DNA of 59,416 bases, from contig DATGZN010000076.1 in the NCBI GenBank assembly GCA_035297145.1, positions 1 to 59,416 of the forward strand, written 5' to 3'. Below, one piece after another: positions 17,121 to 26,530 of the stretch (positions are counted from its first letter, which is position 1; the number at the start of each line of letters is the position of its first letter). This DNA comes from QHXW01 sp035297145. Its GTDB lineage: Bacteria > Acidobacteriota > Terriglobia > Bryobacterales > Bryobacteraceae. The notes beneath the pieces are model-generated. The model was not told where the DNA came from and did not search any database. It was given only the letters and a program-made list of their open reading frames with translations. Made by a program: the position numbers and the translations under genes.

Positions 17121-20100
17121 TTAAGCGCGTGTCATCGGCTGATTATTGGCGGCCGTGGTGTGTTCCGTCAGCGCCGCAATTACGTCTTCCAGCTTGACGG
17201 GTTTGGCGATGAATCTATCCATGCCGGCCGCGATGCAGGCTTCGCGGCAACGGGAGCTTGCGTCCGCCGTCATGGCAATAATCGCTGTGCGTAACTCGGA
17301 CCCTTCCATGCGCCGAATCTCTGCCGTCGCTTCGAAGCCGTTCATGTCTGGCATCTGGCAGTCCATGAAGATCACATCGTAGGAGAGCATCTTCACCATT
17401 TCCACCGCTTCACGGCCGTTGCCTGCCACATCAGCGCGGACCCCGAGCCGTTCCAGCATCCGGAGAGCCACTCTCTGATTGACCACATTGTCTTCGGCGA
17501 CCAGGACTCGGATGGAATAATCGGCGAACTTGCCGGCGACACTTGTTCGAAGGGCGCCCAGAGACTTCTGGAATCCCATTTCCGGCTGCCCTTCGGTTGT
17601 GGCTTGCAGTCTTTTCGACCAAGCCGTGGCAACCGTATCGAGCAACTGTGAATGCCGGACCGGCTTGACCAGGCACGCATCGACGTTGACGCTGTTCGAT
17701 TCCTTCATCAAGTCACTTCGGTGGCCAACGGAGGTAAGAACGACGATCACCGTGTCCTTAGTCGCGGGATTGGCCTTGATCATGGCGGCGAGGGTGGCCC
17801 CGTCGAGCTCCGGCATCTGGTAATCGGTAATCACGACCTGATAGGGATCTCCACTTGCTTGTGCGGCAAGAATGGCTTGCAATGCTTCTCCGCCGGAAGC
17901 GTAGCTTCCGTTCCGCATGCCCCAACTGGAGATTTGTTCATGGACTACGCGGCGATTCACTTCGTTATCGTCGACGATCAGAACTCGCAGGCCAGCCAGA
18001 TCCACGATAGGCGCAGGGGCGGGAGCGGGCTCGGAGTCAACCGGCAGGGGCAATACAAATGAAAACGTGGAGCCCTCGCGCAGGCGGCTTTCCACTTGTA
18101 CTGTTCCGCCCATGAGCTCGACGAGCTGCTTGGAAATCGCCAAGCCCAATCCCGTCCCCCCGTACTTTCTCGTTGTTGAGCTATCCACCTGCATGAATTT
18201 CTCAAAGAGCAATCCAACTTTCTCCGGGGGGATGCCAATGCCCGTGTCCTTCACCGAGATTCGCATGCGGGCGCGATCCTGTTCGTCTTTGCCCTCGAAC
18301 TCCGCGGAAATCAGGACGTGGCCGCTGGGAGTAAACTTCACGGCGTTGGCGGCGAGGTTGGTGATGATTTGCCGGATGCGGCTGCCATCACCAATGAAAT
18401 GATGCGGCAGGCCAGGCGAGTACTGGACGACTAAGTCGATTCCCTTTTCCTCGGCACGGGACGCCAGCATCTCAGCCACTTCCTCGATCAACTGGAGGAG
18501 GTCAAACGCAAAAGACTCGATGACCAGCTTGCCCGCTTCAATTTTGGAGAAATCCAGAATGTCATTAATTACGGTAAGAAGGGCATCACCTGATTGGCGC
18601 ACCGTCTCCGCGTACTCGCGCTGCTCCTGGGTCAAATCGGTATCCAGCAGCAAGCCCGTCATACCGATGACGCCATTAAGCGGAGTCCGGATCTCATGGC
18701 TCATGTTCGCGAGGAATTCGCTCTTGGCGCGGCTGGCAGCCTCGGCGGCCTGCTTAGCCTCCAAAAGCGCAGCTTGCGCGGCCCGGCGCTCGGAAATGTT
18801 GTGTCCGATGCCCACCAGCCCAACTACCGCACCCGAGGCGTCTCGGAAAGGCACCTCGCTGGTCGAGTGCCACACCGTATTGCCGGCTGCGTCCACCGTA
18901 GACTCTTCGCGATCGATCACGGCCTGGCCCGATCGCATGAGGTCGTCTTCGTCTTTGGCGTACTTCTCCGCGAGCTCTTTCGGATAAAAATCGAAGTCCG
19001 ACTTGCCCAGAAGCTCATCCCCGCTTTTGGCGCCCATACGCTGTGCCAGCGCGGTACTTGCGGCAAGAAATTCGTGGCGGGTGTTCTTCGCGTAAACGTA
19101 ATCGGGAATGGCTTCCATGATGGTGCGCAAGAGACTGCGCTCCCGGTCGAGTGAACTACTCTGGTCCTCCACCCGGCGCCTGAGCAGCCCGGCCCAAATG
19201 ACTATCCCCAGGATCAATGCCGCCATGATTGCCACGAGCACTAGCAGACGATTCAGGGTCCACCAGGAAGGCTGCGAGAGAATCAGGATGGCGGAGGGTG
19301 ACGAGAGCAAAATCCGGAATGCGCGCGCCACATGTGTCTCATCCGCTTCTGTGACGCATACGCCGGCCAATTGCAGGTGGCTGCCTTCACGGAGAAAGTC
19401 GAGCGCAGCTGGGTCGGCTTCGAGGATTGCCTCGAACGTAATCGGCCCGGATTGCAGCGTCAGCACCTGCTCCGCGCGTTCGCGCGACCGGCCAATGAGA
19501 TACCCGTCAATCTTCACAAGCGCGCCGTTATAGTCGCCACCTTCGGCCTGTTTGGCTGTCACCGCTTGCGTCACCGGAGATGCGCTGCCCTCCAGATTCC
19601 GCAAAATTCCGTGATCCAGAATGTGGGTGTACTCGCCTATGGTTGGGAAGCCGACAACGGTCACCCGCTGGCCGACAGGGACTCGTGATGTTTGCCGGGT
19701 CAGAATGCCGATGTTGCCGGTCGAGTCCTGGACGAACAGCTCTTTGCCCGGGCGCTGCAGCGTCACAACTCCTTGAATCCGGACGCGATGACCGGATGAT
19801 CCGGTTGGGTTGAAGCGAAGGATGCTGGAAATAGTCGTTGGCGGAATGGCGAACGTATCAGCGGGCGGATGCTCGAGGACTTCCAACTGGGCCAGCGCGG
19901 GAACGTAGAGCCGCGCCCCGACCCATTCGTTACTCTTGTTGAAGATCGCGCCGGCTACACCACGCAGGCGGACTCTGGAGTCGACGAGCTGGGCGGCCTG
20001 AGCGTCAGACATCCATGGGACCCACGCCAGCAACTCGCCACCGCTGATGGCGACCTGTAGGGCCAAGCTGGTGTCGACCGCCGGTGGAACCGGAACTTCA

Positions 20101-20615
20101 TCCCGGACGACGGCATGCACAACACCTTCAACCTCGGTCCACTGACTGTCTTCTTCGCTGGCGGCCAGCCTGTCGAAATCGAGGCGCTTGGCCTGGGGCA
20201 TCGGAGCGGTTCCCACAACTCGCACGTGAGCCTTGCCGATTTGCGGGGCGAAATCGGGGCACTCCGTAACGCCCTCCAATTCAATCAACTGGCCCGCGCT
20301 CACCTCGTGCGCCAGCCCGGACACGTCCACAAAGATGCCGGCACTCGAATCCTGAAAGAACAGCGAAAAATCGTCGACGAATGTGACGACGCCGCGAAGT
20401 TGCACTGGATAGCCGCGATTGGCTTGTTGCGCGGAAAGTTCTCTCACCTGCTGTGTTCGCGTGAGAATTGGGAGAGCACTCACAGCGGGAGAAGCCTGGA
20501 ATCCGTACAACACGGACCAACTCGCCAAGAAGGTAAGAAGAGTGAGTATCCGGACGGGTGCGAGCCACCATTCATTGGTGGGGGATGCCTTGCTCGATTT
20601 GAGTGAGTTCGTCAT
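17121..20615 (-). CDS. Hybrid sensor histidine kinase with two receiver domains
   Basis: 1164 aa. A first membrane segment (about 22-42) leads into a roughly 400-residue periplasmic region made of repeated OB-like modules (GYPVQLRGVVTFVDD..LFFQDSSAGIFVD; GHRVRIQGVVTLQRPGKELFVQDSTGNIGI). The second membrane helix is about 456-478, then a PAS domain (about 494-610). HisKA follows with phospho-acceptor His640 in ANMSHEIRTPLNG, and the HATPase has NLAANAVKF, DTGIGIP and GGTGLGLAI. Receiver 1 starts near 876 (Asp931 in VITDYQMPELDG) and receiver 2 near 1035 (Asp1085 in IFMDCQMPDMNG). No Hpt domain is present, so output must pass to another protein. No cognate regulator gene is adjacent. It is divergent from the PadR gene of unit 2, about 245 bp away. 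Confidence 0.95.
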   Translation of the reverse strand: MTNSLKSSKASPTNEWWLAPVRILTLLTFLASWSVLYGFQASPAVSALPILTRTQQVRELSAQQANRGYPVQLRGVVTFVDDFSLFFQDSSAGIFVDVSGLAHEVSAGQLIELEGVTECPDFAPQIGKAHVRVVGTAPMPQAKRLDFDRLAASEEDSQWTEVEGVVHAVVRDEVPVPPAVDTSLALQVAISGGELLAWVPWMSDAQAAQLVDSRVRLRGVAGAIFNKSNEWVGARLYVPALAQLEVLEHPPADTFAIPPTTISSILRFNPTGSSGHRVRIQGVVTLQRPGKELFVQDSTGNIGILTRQTSRVPVGQRVTVVGFPTIGEYTHILDHGILRNLEGSASPVTQAVTAKQAEGGDYNGALVKIDGYLIGRSRERAEQVLTLQSGPITFEAILEADPAALDFLREGSHLQLAGVCVTEADETHVARAFRILLSSPSAILILSQPSWWTLNRLLVLVAIMAALILGIVIWAGLLRRRVEDQSSSLDRERSLLRTIMEAIPDYVYAKNTRHEFLAASTALAQRMGAKSGDELLGKSDFDFYPKELAEKYAKDEDDLMRSGQAVIDREESTVDAAGNTVWHSTSEVPFRDASGAVVGLVGIGHNISERRAAQAALLEAKQAAEAASRAKSEFLANMSHEIRTPLNGVIGMTGLLLDTDLTQEQREYAETVRQSGDALLTVINDILDFSKIEAGKLVIESFAFDLLQLIEEVAEMLASRAEEKGIDLVVQYSPGLPHHFIGDGSRIRQIITNLAANAVKFTPSGHVLISAEFEGKDEQDRARMRISVKDTGIGIPPEKVGLLFEKFMQVDSSTTRKYGGTGLGLAISKQLVELMGGTVQVESRLREGSTFSFVLPLPVDSEPAPAPAPIVDLAGLRVLIVDDNEVNRRVVHEQISSWGMRNGSYASGGEALQAILAAQASGDPYQVVITDYQMPELDGATLAAMIKANPATKDTVIVVLTSVGHRSDLMKESNSVNVDACLVKPVRHSQLLDTVATAWSKRLQATTEGQPEMGFQKSLGALRTSVAGKFADYSIRVLVAEDNVVNQRVALRMLERLGVRADVAGNGREAVEMVKMLSYDVIFMDCQMPDMNGFEATAEIRRMEGSELRTAIIAMTADASSRCREACIAAGMDRFIAKPVKLEDVIAALTEHTTAANNQPMTRA

Positions 20616-20819
20616 TACACCCGTTCGGGCTGCAACGTTCTAGGGCGTCATTTAGCAATCGGCCGTTTGGGAGATTTCGCTTAGGCCGGGAACGTTCCTC
20701 TAAGCCTAGTCTGGCTGGTAGCGCGCTCCTGAACAATACCAAAGAGGTTAATCATCCAACGCTATCAAACGTTTACAGACGGCTCAGCGTAAATACGGTC
20801 CCGCCGGGCACCGTATACC

Positions 20820-20848
20820 TTGACTATCTACAATTGCCTGTGTATTGT
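20820..20848 (+). promoter_or_regulatory. Promoter of PadR-ADOP unit 2
   Basis: TTGACT (20820-20825) and TATTGT (20843-20848) are separated by exactly 17 bp. Transcription would start at about 20855, giving a leader of under 10 nt before the ATG at 20862. Both hexamers fall inside the arms of a palindrome. Confidence 0.6.
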
Positions 20849-20857
20849 AGACAGTCA
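20821..20857. promoter_or_regulatory. Palindromic operator, probable PadR autoregulatory site
   Basis: TGACTATCTACAAT (20821-20834) and ATTGTAGACAGTCA (20844-20857) are inverted repeats with 13 of 14 positions matching, separated by 9 bp. The left arm covers the -35 and the right arm the -10. The site ends 4 bp before the PadR start codon. A dimeric repressor bound here would block RNA polymerase. Confidence 0.75.
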
Positions 20858-20861
20858 TACT

Positions 20862-21197
20862 ATGGGCAAGCCAAGCGATATGGTGCAGGGGACCCTGGAC
20901 CTCTTGATTCTGAAAACGATTTCTCTCGAACCGAAGCACGGGTGGGCGATCGCCAAGCGCATCCAGCAGGTTTCGCGTGAAGTGCTGCAGGTGCAGCAGG
21001 GATCGCTCTACCCCGCGCTGCACCGGCTGGAGCAACAGGGGTGGATCGAGGCGCACTTCGCGGAGACCGAGACCGGGCGCACGGCGAAGTTCTACTCGCT
21101 GACGCGGGCGGGGCGCAACCAGATGGAGAAGGAACTGGCCAACTGGGATCGCCTCTCAGGCGCGATCAATCTGGTGGTGCGGGTAAACGAGGTGTAG
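20862..21197 (+). CDS. PadR-family transcriptional regulator (unit 2)
   Basis: 111 aa. The ATG giving MGKPSDMVQGTLDLLILKTI is chosen because it is the conserved family start. The longer frame from 20820 begins inside the operator. The winged-helix core shows KHGWAIAKRIQQVSREVLQVQQGSLYPALHRLEQQGWI and the wing TGRTAKFYSLTRAGRNQM. The next gene, an ADOP permease, starts 4 bp after the stop, and two more permease genes follow, so this regulator heads a four-gene operon. Autorepression through the overlapping palindrome is strongly suggested. The inducing signal is unknown and could be a small ligand or the shared N-terminal module of the downstream permeases. Confidence 0.94.
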   Translation: MGKPSDMVQGTLDLLILKTISLEPKHGWAIAKRIQQVSREVLQVQQGSLYPALHRLEQQGWIEAHFAETETGRTAKFYSLTRAGRNQMEKELANWDRLSGAINLVVRVNEV

Positions 21198-21201
21198 CCC
21201 G

Positions 21202-21434
21202 ATGCGCTGGAGGGAGAAATTGCGGTTGCGAGGTCGCACGTTGTTCCGGCGCGGGCGCGTGGAGCGGGAGCTGGATGAGGAGCTGCGGTTTCATCTGGAG
21301 CAGCAGATCGCGGAAAACCTCGCGGCGGGGATGAGCGCGGAAGAGGCGCGGTATGCGGCGCGGCGGGCGATCGGCGGGGCGGAGCAGATCAAGGAGGAGT
21401 GCCGCGATGTACGGGGAGTGAATTGGATCGAAGA
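21202..21434 (+). repeat. 233-bp prefix module, copy A
   Basis: Matches 23886-24118 with only two mismatches (CGG to CTG, Arg22 to Leu; and a silent CGC to CGG). Both copies begin exactly at the start codon and end at the codon group for NWIED. Identity collapses immediately after, so the repeat is confined to the prefix-domain coding region. Confidence 0.9.
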
Positions 21435-23886
21435 CATCGCGCAGGATATCCGTTACGGACTGCGGATGCTGTTGAAGAACCCCGGTTTTACGGTGGTTGC
21501 GGTCGTGACTTTGGCGATCGGCATCGGGGCGAACACGGCGATTTTCAGCATTCTCGAGTCGCAGCTCTGGCGTCCGCTGCCGTTTCCGGATGCCGAACGA
21601 TTGATGGAAGTCTACGTCGTGTTGCGTCAACATCCGAGGAGTTGGGACGTAGTTTCCGAGCGCGTATTTCGCGCATGGCGGGAGCAGTCACGATCGTTCA
21701 CGAGTCTGGCCGGTTACTTGGATCCGGGGGCGCGCAACCTGAGGGCGAACGGCGCATCGGAACGTGTGCTTGTGATGGCGGCCATGCCGCAGCTCTTCGA
21801 TACATTTAGGATTCCAATCGTACGCGGTCGAGCTTTTGTGCCGGAGGATGCAAGGCGCGGACACGATCATGCCGCTGTTCTCACCGATTCGGTTTGGCGG
21901 GACCGGTTCGGCTCCGATCCTGGGGTGCTAGGGAAAGCGATCGCGCTGGATGGCGAGCCGTACATGGTTGTGGGAATTGCTTCACCGCAGCTTCGGTTTG
22001 AATACATGCAAGAGCCCGCGATTTTCGTTCCGCTCACGGCGAATCCAAGCTTAGAGGTGCTGCGGGGCATGGACGTGATTGGACGGCTTGCACCCGGTGT
22101 GACGGCGGAGCAGGCGCGCGGAGAGCTGCAACTAATCCTCGAGCGTGAGATGAAAGCGGACGGAGATCGACGCGAGGACGTCGCCGAGGTCGCGAATCTG
22201 CGCGAATTGAGGACAGGTTATGCCGCGCGCTCGCTGTACTTTTTCGCGGGAGCGGTTGCCCTTGTCCTTCTCATCGCCTGCGTCAATACAGCCGGACTGT
22301 TGCTGGCTCGCGGCCTGGTGCGGCAGCGGGAATTCGCGGTTCGAGCGGCGCTGGGTGCGGGTCGCGGAAGGCTGATGAGACAGTTGCTTGTCGAGAGCCT
22401 CATGCTTGCAGCGGCGGGCGGCGCAGCGGGGGCGATAACCGGAGTGTGGCTGGCCCGATGTTTCGCTGTGTTGCTCGAAGATTCGCTAGCGCGACACGCG
22501 CCGGTCAGTCTGGATGCGCGAGTCTTGCTGTATACACTTGCGCTTTGCGCTGTCTCAGCAGTGCTTGCGGGGTTCGCGCCGGCGGTTCTTTCGGCGCGCG
22601 CCGACTTGAATGACGCGTTCCGCCAGAATGCCCCAGGCAGAACCGCAAGCCCCGGACATCAGCACGCCCGCAGCTCGCTGGTTGCCGTCGAAGTTGCCTT
22701 AGGAGTTGTACTGCTGTTCGGCGCGGGGCTTTTCCTCTCGAGTTTTGAACGGCTACAGAACGCTCCGCTCGGATTCGAGGCTCCCGTATCGCTGACATTC
22801 CGCGTCTCGCTTCGGGGTGAGAAGTATGCAAGGCCGGAGCAGATGCAGCGATACTTTGACGGATTGACGGAACAGCTCCGTGCATTGCCTGGGGTGCGCG
22901 CGGTCACGGTTGGCAGCGGTCTTCCGCTTACCGGATCCGAGTCGCTGTATGCGAGTGTCAAGGTCGCCGGCCGGCCCCGTGCAAACGCGGGTGGATCCTT
23001 CGCGATCATCCACGCTGTCGTACCGAATTACTTTCACCTGCTGCATATACGTCTACTGGCCGGACGTTTCTTCGATGCGAACGATAGGGCAACTTCGGCA
23101 CGCGTTGCGATCATCAATCGAAACACGGCGTACGAACTATTTGGAAGCGAGAACCCAATCGGAAAAGTACTCGAGTTCATTGCCGATGAGCGGCGTGGGG
23201 CGCCGGGCGATGCTCCGGTCGAGATCATCGGAGTCGCCGAAAACGCACATGAATTCGGCGTCGACGAGGCCCCATTTGATACCTTGTACGTCCCGTTTGC
23301 TCAGCATCCAGTCGACTCCGCTTACGTCGTAATGGCCTCGGATGTTCCAGCCGGACGGCTAGCCGGTGCGGCTCGAGCGGCAGCATACTCGCTCGATAGG
23401 GATCAGCCGATTTTCGACCTTCAGACCATGGACGATCGCGTTGTGCATACGCTTCGCGGCGCGCGCGCCAATATGTTCCTGGTAGGCGCCCTCGCCGTAG
23501 TCGCGTTGATCCTTGTTTCCGTTGGAGCCTTCGGTACGGTGGCGTACCTTGTCCAGCAGCGGATTCCGGAGTTCGGCATTCGCATAGCCTTGGGGGCAAC
23601 GCCGTCAAGAGTTTTGCAGCACACCATCACACAGTCGCTCCGGATCGCCGTTGCGGGGGTCTCGCTTGGGGTGGTGACGTCGCTGATGGTGAGTAGAATC
23701 CTCGGGGATGAGCTGTACCTGGTTCCCCACAAGCATATGGGCATGCTTTACGGGGTGAGCATGTTCGATCCGATCATCCTGAGCGGTGCCTGCGCAGTGT
23801 TGTTTGCCGTGCTGGTACTGGCGAGCTACCTGCCTGCACGGCGTGCGTCGCGCGTGGATCCGATGGTGGCGCTGAGGTACGAGTGA
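21202..23886 (+). CDS. ADOP-family permease 2 (first of tandem three)
   Basis: 894 aa. The cytoplasmic prefix (about 1-78) is rich in charged helices (ELDEELRFHLEQQIAENLAAGMSAEEARYAARRAIGG). The first membrane helix follows (NPGFTVVAVVTLAIGIGANTAIF), then a MacB-like periplasmic domain, a central FtsX helix block (LYFFAGAVALVLLIACVNTAGLLLARGLVRQREFAVRAALGAGRGRL), a second periplasmic domain and the last FtsX block (GTVAYLVQQRIPEFGIRIALGATPSRVL). It ends with the family signature PARRASRVDPMVALRYE. The gene starts 4 bp after PadR and its TGA overlaps the ATG of the next permease. Its first 233 bp are nearly identical to those of the next gene while the rest has diverged. No ATPase partner is encoded nearby. 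Confidence 0.92.
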   Translation: MRWREKLRLRGRTLFRRGRVERELDEELRFHLEQQIAENLAAGMSAEEARYAARRAIGGAEQIKEECRDVRGVNWIEDIAQDIRYGLRMLLKNPGFTVVAVVTLAIGIGANTAIFSILESQLWRPLPFPDAERLMEVYVVLRQHPRSWDVVSERVFRAWREQSRSFTSLAGYLDPGARNLRANGASERVLVMAAMPQLFDTFRIPIVRGRAFVPEDARRGHDHAAVLTDSVWRDRFGSDPGVLGKAIALDGEPYMVVGIASPQLRFEYMQEPAIFVPLTANPSLEVLRGMDVIGRLAPGVTAEQARGELQLILEREMKADGDRREDVAEVANLRELRTGYAARSLYFFAGAVALVLLIACVNTAGLLLARGLVRQREFAVRAALGAGRGRLMRQLLVESLMLAAAGGAAGAITGVWLARCFAVLLEDSLARHAPVSLDARVLLYTLALCAVSAVLAGFAPAVLSARADLNDAFRQNAPGRTASPGHQHARSSLVAVEVALGVVLLFGAGLFLSSFERLQNAPLGFEAPVSLTFRVSLRGEKYARPEQMQRYFDGLTEQLRALPGVRAVTVGSGLPLTGSESLYASVKVAGRPRANAGGSFAIIHAVVPNYFHLLHIRLLAGRFFDANDRATSARVAIINRNTAYELFGSENPIGKVLEFIADERRGAPGDAPVEIIGVAENAHEFGVDEAPFDTLYVPFAQHPVDSAYVVMASDVPAGRLAGAARAAAYSLDRDQPIFDLQTMDDRVVHTLRGARANMFLVGALAVVALILVSVGAFGTVAYLVQQRIPEFGIRIALGATPSRVLQHTITQSLRIAVAGVSLGVVTSLMVSRILGDELYLVPHKHMGMLYGVSMFDPIILSGACAVLFAVLVLASYLPARRASRVDPMVALRYE

Positions 23887-24118
23887 TGCGCTGGAGGGAG
23901 AAATTGCGGTTGCGAGGTCGCACGTTGTTCCGGCGCGGGCGCGTGGAGCTGGAGCTGGATGAGGAGCTGCGGTTTCATCTGGAGCAGCAGATCGCGGAAA
24001 ACCTCGCGGCGGGGATGAGCGCGGAAGAGGCGCGGTATGCGGCGCGGCGGGCGATCGGCGGGGCGGAGCAGATCAAGGAGGAGTGCCGGGATGTACGGGG
24101 AGTGAATTGGATCGAAGA
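23886..24118 (+). repeat. 233-bp prefix module, copy B
   Basis: Second copy of the module described at 21202-21434, 231 of 233 bases identical. A third, older copy with about 85% protein identity forms the start of the gene at 26531. Confidence 0.9.
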
Positions 24119-26525
24119 TCTGCTGCAGGATTTCCGCTACTCCGTGCGAGCGCTTCGCAGGACCCCCGGATTCACCATCGTCACTGTGCTCACGCTAGCG
24201 CTGGGCATTGGGGCGGTCACTGGAGTGTTCAGTGTTGTCGATGCGACGCTGTTACGGCCATTGCCTTATGCGGACGCGAGCCGAATTGTAGAGTTGGCGC
24301 GCACCTCGCCGCGGTTCGACCATCCTGTGCCGGTTTCCGGGGCGGACTTCCTCGACTGGAGAGCGCGGAGCCGGACCTTCGCGGGTATGGCTGCCTACAA
24401 TTTCGCCAGTTTCACGCGAATGACCGCGGCTGGGCCGGAACAGGTCTCCGGGAGCCGCGTGTCCGCATCGTTCTTCTCCGTCTTAGGCGTCCGGCCCGCA
24501 ATGGGGCGGGCGTTTCTGCCAAACGAGGACCAGTCAGAGAACGCCCACGTGGCATTGCTCAGCTACGGTGCATGGCAGCGATGGTTTGCGGCTGACCCGC
24601 GAAGTATAGGGCAGAGTTTCCTGCTCGATAGAGAAAGCTACACGATCGTGGGCGTATTGCAGCGCGAATTCAAGTTCCCTGGCGCGCCGGAAGTGCAGGT
24701 GTGGACGCCAATGGTGCTGCATCCGGGAGTGGATCGGAGCAACCATTGGCTATACGCGATTGGGAAACTGTCGTCCCATGCCTCCCTGCTGCAGGCGCAG
24801 GCGGAGTTGGACGTCGTGGCGCGGCAATTGCAGGCGGAGTACCCGCACGACGACGCCGACCAGGGGATTATCGCTGTACCGTTCCAGACGTGGACCTCAG
24901 ACGGCGCGAAAGACCTAGTCCTGGTTTTCTTCGGTGCGGTGACTCTGGTTTTGCTGGTGGTGTGCACGAACGTGGCCAGCCTGACGCTGGCGCGGGCGGT
25001 TAGCCGGAGCAAATCATTTGCAATGCGCGCGGCGCTGGGGGCCGGGCGATTCCGGTTGGTACGAGAATTATTGACGGAAAGCCTGATCCTTGCACTCATG
25101 GGCGGCGCGCTGGGGATCGGTCTGGCAAGTGCTTTGACCGCCTTTTTCAGGACACAGGAGTTCATCTATCTTCCGCAACCCGACGCAATCCATGTGGATG
25201 GCCGCGTTCTCGCGTTCGCGCTGGCGCTGTCGCTTCTCACCGGGGTCTTATTTGGTCTGGCGCCGGCGCTTCAGGTATCGCGAGGCGACTTAAATGCGAT
25301 CTTGAAGGCGAGCGGCGGGGATATTGGACGTGAGCGGCACTGGCCATTGCGCAATCTTCTGGTGGTGGGAGAGACGGCGCTTTCACTAGTGCTGTTGGTG
25401 GGAGCAGCGCTTCTGGTGCGGAGCATGATCCATGCGTTGAACACGGCCCCTGGGTATCAGACAGAGCATGTGCTCACATTCTGGCTGTCGCCGCCCGCGA
25501 ACAGGTATGCCAGCGATCAGGCACTGGCACGCCTCAGTGAACGCGCACTCGAGAGGATTGAGGCCGTTCCCGGAGTGCAGTCCGTCGGTTTGACTACTGC
25601 TCTGCCTCCATCTGGATGGGAAGACGATGGCGGGTTCATCGTGGTGAAGCATCCGCCGCAAGACATGCAGCGCGCACCGGACACGATTATTGACGCCGTC
25701 AGCCCGGGCTATTTTGCAACCATGCAAATCCCGCTGATCAAGGGGCGCCTCTTGACCGAACAAGACAACCGGCCGGATGCGCCCAAAGTGGTGGTGATCA
25801 GCCGCACGCTCGCCGATAACTACTTCGCTGGTGAAGATCCGATCGGGCAACGGGTGCGATTTGAAGAAGACGACCAAAAGAGCCTATGGACAGTGGTTGG
25901 AATTGTAGGCGACACACGATTCTTCGGGTGGGATCACGACGAAGGGATATTTACCTATTTTCCGTACCAAGCGCTGGGAGGCAGGCCGCACTTTGCCATT
26001 AGCGTGCGGACGAAAGTCGATCCGGCAAGCTTCGCCTCACAGGTGAAACAAGCCATCTGGTCCGTGGACAAAGAGCTGCCCTTACTGAACACAGCTACGA
26101 TGCGGCAAAGGCTGGATGACGCATTCGCCCCCAGGCGGTTCGACTCGGCGGTGCTGGGAGCGTTCGCCGGCGTCGGGCTATTGCTGGCGGCCATCGGTAT
26201 TTTCGGACTGCTTTCCTATGTTGTGTCGCAGAGGACGCGTGAGATTGGCGTTCGCATGGCGCTGGGCGCATCGAGGCAAGATGTGCTGCGTCTGATACTG
26301 AAACGCGCCGTGGTGCTCACGGGCGTGGGACTTGCATGCGGACTACCGTGCTCGTTCGTGGGGGCACTGCTGTTGCGAGGTTTTCTCTACAACACGAAGC
26401 CGTTCGATGTGGGGGTCTTCGCGATCGCGACTGGCGTCATGCTGGCGACGGGCGTCATCGCGGCCTATATTCCCGCGCGCCGGGCGGCATCGCTCGATCC
26501 AATGCGGGCATTGCGATTGGAGTGA
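23886..26525 (+). CDS. ADOP-family permease 3 (second of tandem three)
   Basis: 879 aa. The start ATG shares its A with the TGA stop of permease 2 (TGATG), indicating translational coupling. An in-frame GTG one codon earlier is less likely. The prefix (1-77) differs from that of permease 2 at one residue. The permease body is a separate lineage: RRTPGFTIVTVLTLALGIGAVTGVF, central block LVLVFFGAVTLVLLVVCTNVASLTLARAVSRSKSFAMRAALGAG, and final block GLLSYVVSQRTREIGVRMALGASRQDVLRL. The tail is PARRAASLDPMRALRLE. Two periplasmic MacB-like domains lie between the membrane blocks. The body is only distantly similar to its neighbours, so the operon combines diverged transport bodies with a common prefix. 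Confidence 0.92.
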   Translation: MRWREKLRLRGRTLFRRGRVELELDEELRFHLEQQIAENLAAGMSAEEARYAARRAIGGAEQIKEECRDVRGVNWIEDLLQDFRYSVRALRRTPGFTIVTVLTLALGIGAVTGVFSVVDATLLRPLPYADASRIVELARTSPRFDHPVPVSGADFLDWRARSRTFAGMAAYNFASFTRMTAAGPEQVSGSRVSASFFSVLGVRPAMGRAFLPNEDQSENAHVALLSYGAWQRWFAADPRSIGQSFLLDRESYTIVGVLQREFKFPGAPEVQVWTPMVLHPGVDRSNHWLYAIGKLSSHASLLQAQAELDVVARQLQAEYPHDDADQGIIAVPFQTWTSDGAKDLVLVFFGAVTLVLLVVCTNVASLTLARAVSRSKSFAMRAALGAGRFRLVRELLTESLILALMGGALGIGLASALTAFFRTQEFIYLPQPDAIHVDGRVLAFALALSLLTGVLFGLAPALQVSRGDLNAILKASGGDIGRERHWPLRNLLVVGETALSLVLLVGAALLVRSMIHALNTAPGYQTEHVLTFWLSPPANRYASDQALARLSERALERIEAVPGVQSVGLTTALPPSGWEDDGGFIVVKHPPQDMQRAPDTIIDAVSPGYFATMQIPLIKGRLLTEQDNRPDAPKVVVISRTLADNYFAGEDPIGQRVRFEEDDQKSLWTVVGIVGDTRFFGWDHDEGIFTYFPYQALGGRPHFAISVRTKVDPASFASQVKQAIWSVDKELPLLNTATMRQRLDDAFAPRRFDSAVLGAFAGVGLLLAAIGIFGLLSYVVSQRTREIGVRMALGASRQDVLRLILKRAVVLTGVGLACGLPCSFVGALLLRGFLYNTKPFDVGVFAIATGVMLATGVIAAYIPARRAASLDPMRALRLE

Positions 26526-26530
26526 AATCT

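Noticed and set aside
21202..24118. 233-bp direct repeats as ends of a mobile element
   Set aside because: Both copies start exactly at a start codon and encode the same protein module. There are no inverted ends, transposase or target duplications.
26336..26530. Upstream extension of ADOP permease 4
   Set aside because: It overlaps permease 3 in another frame, and the family prefix begins only at the ATG at 26531.
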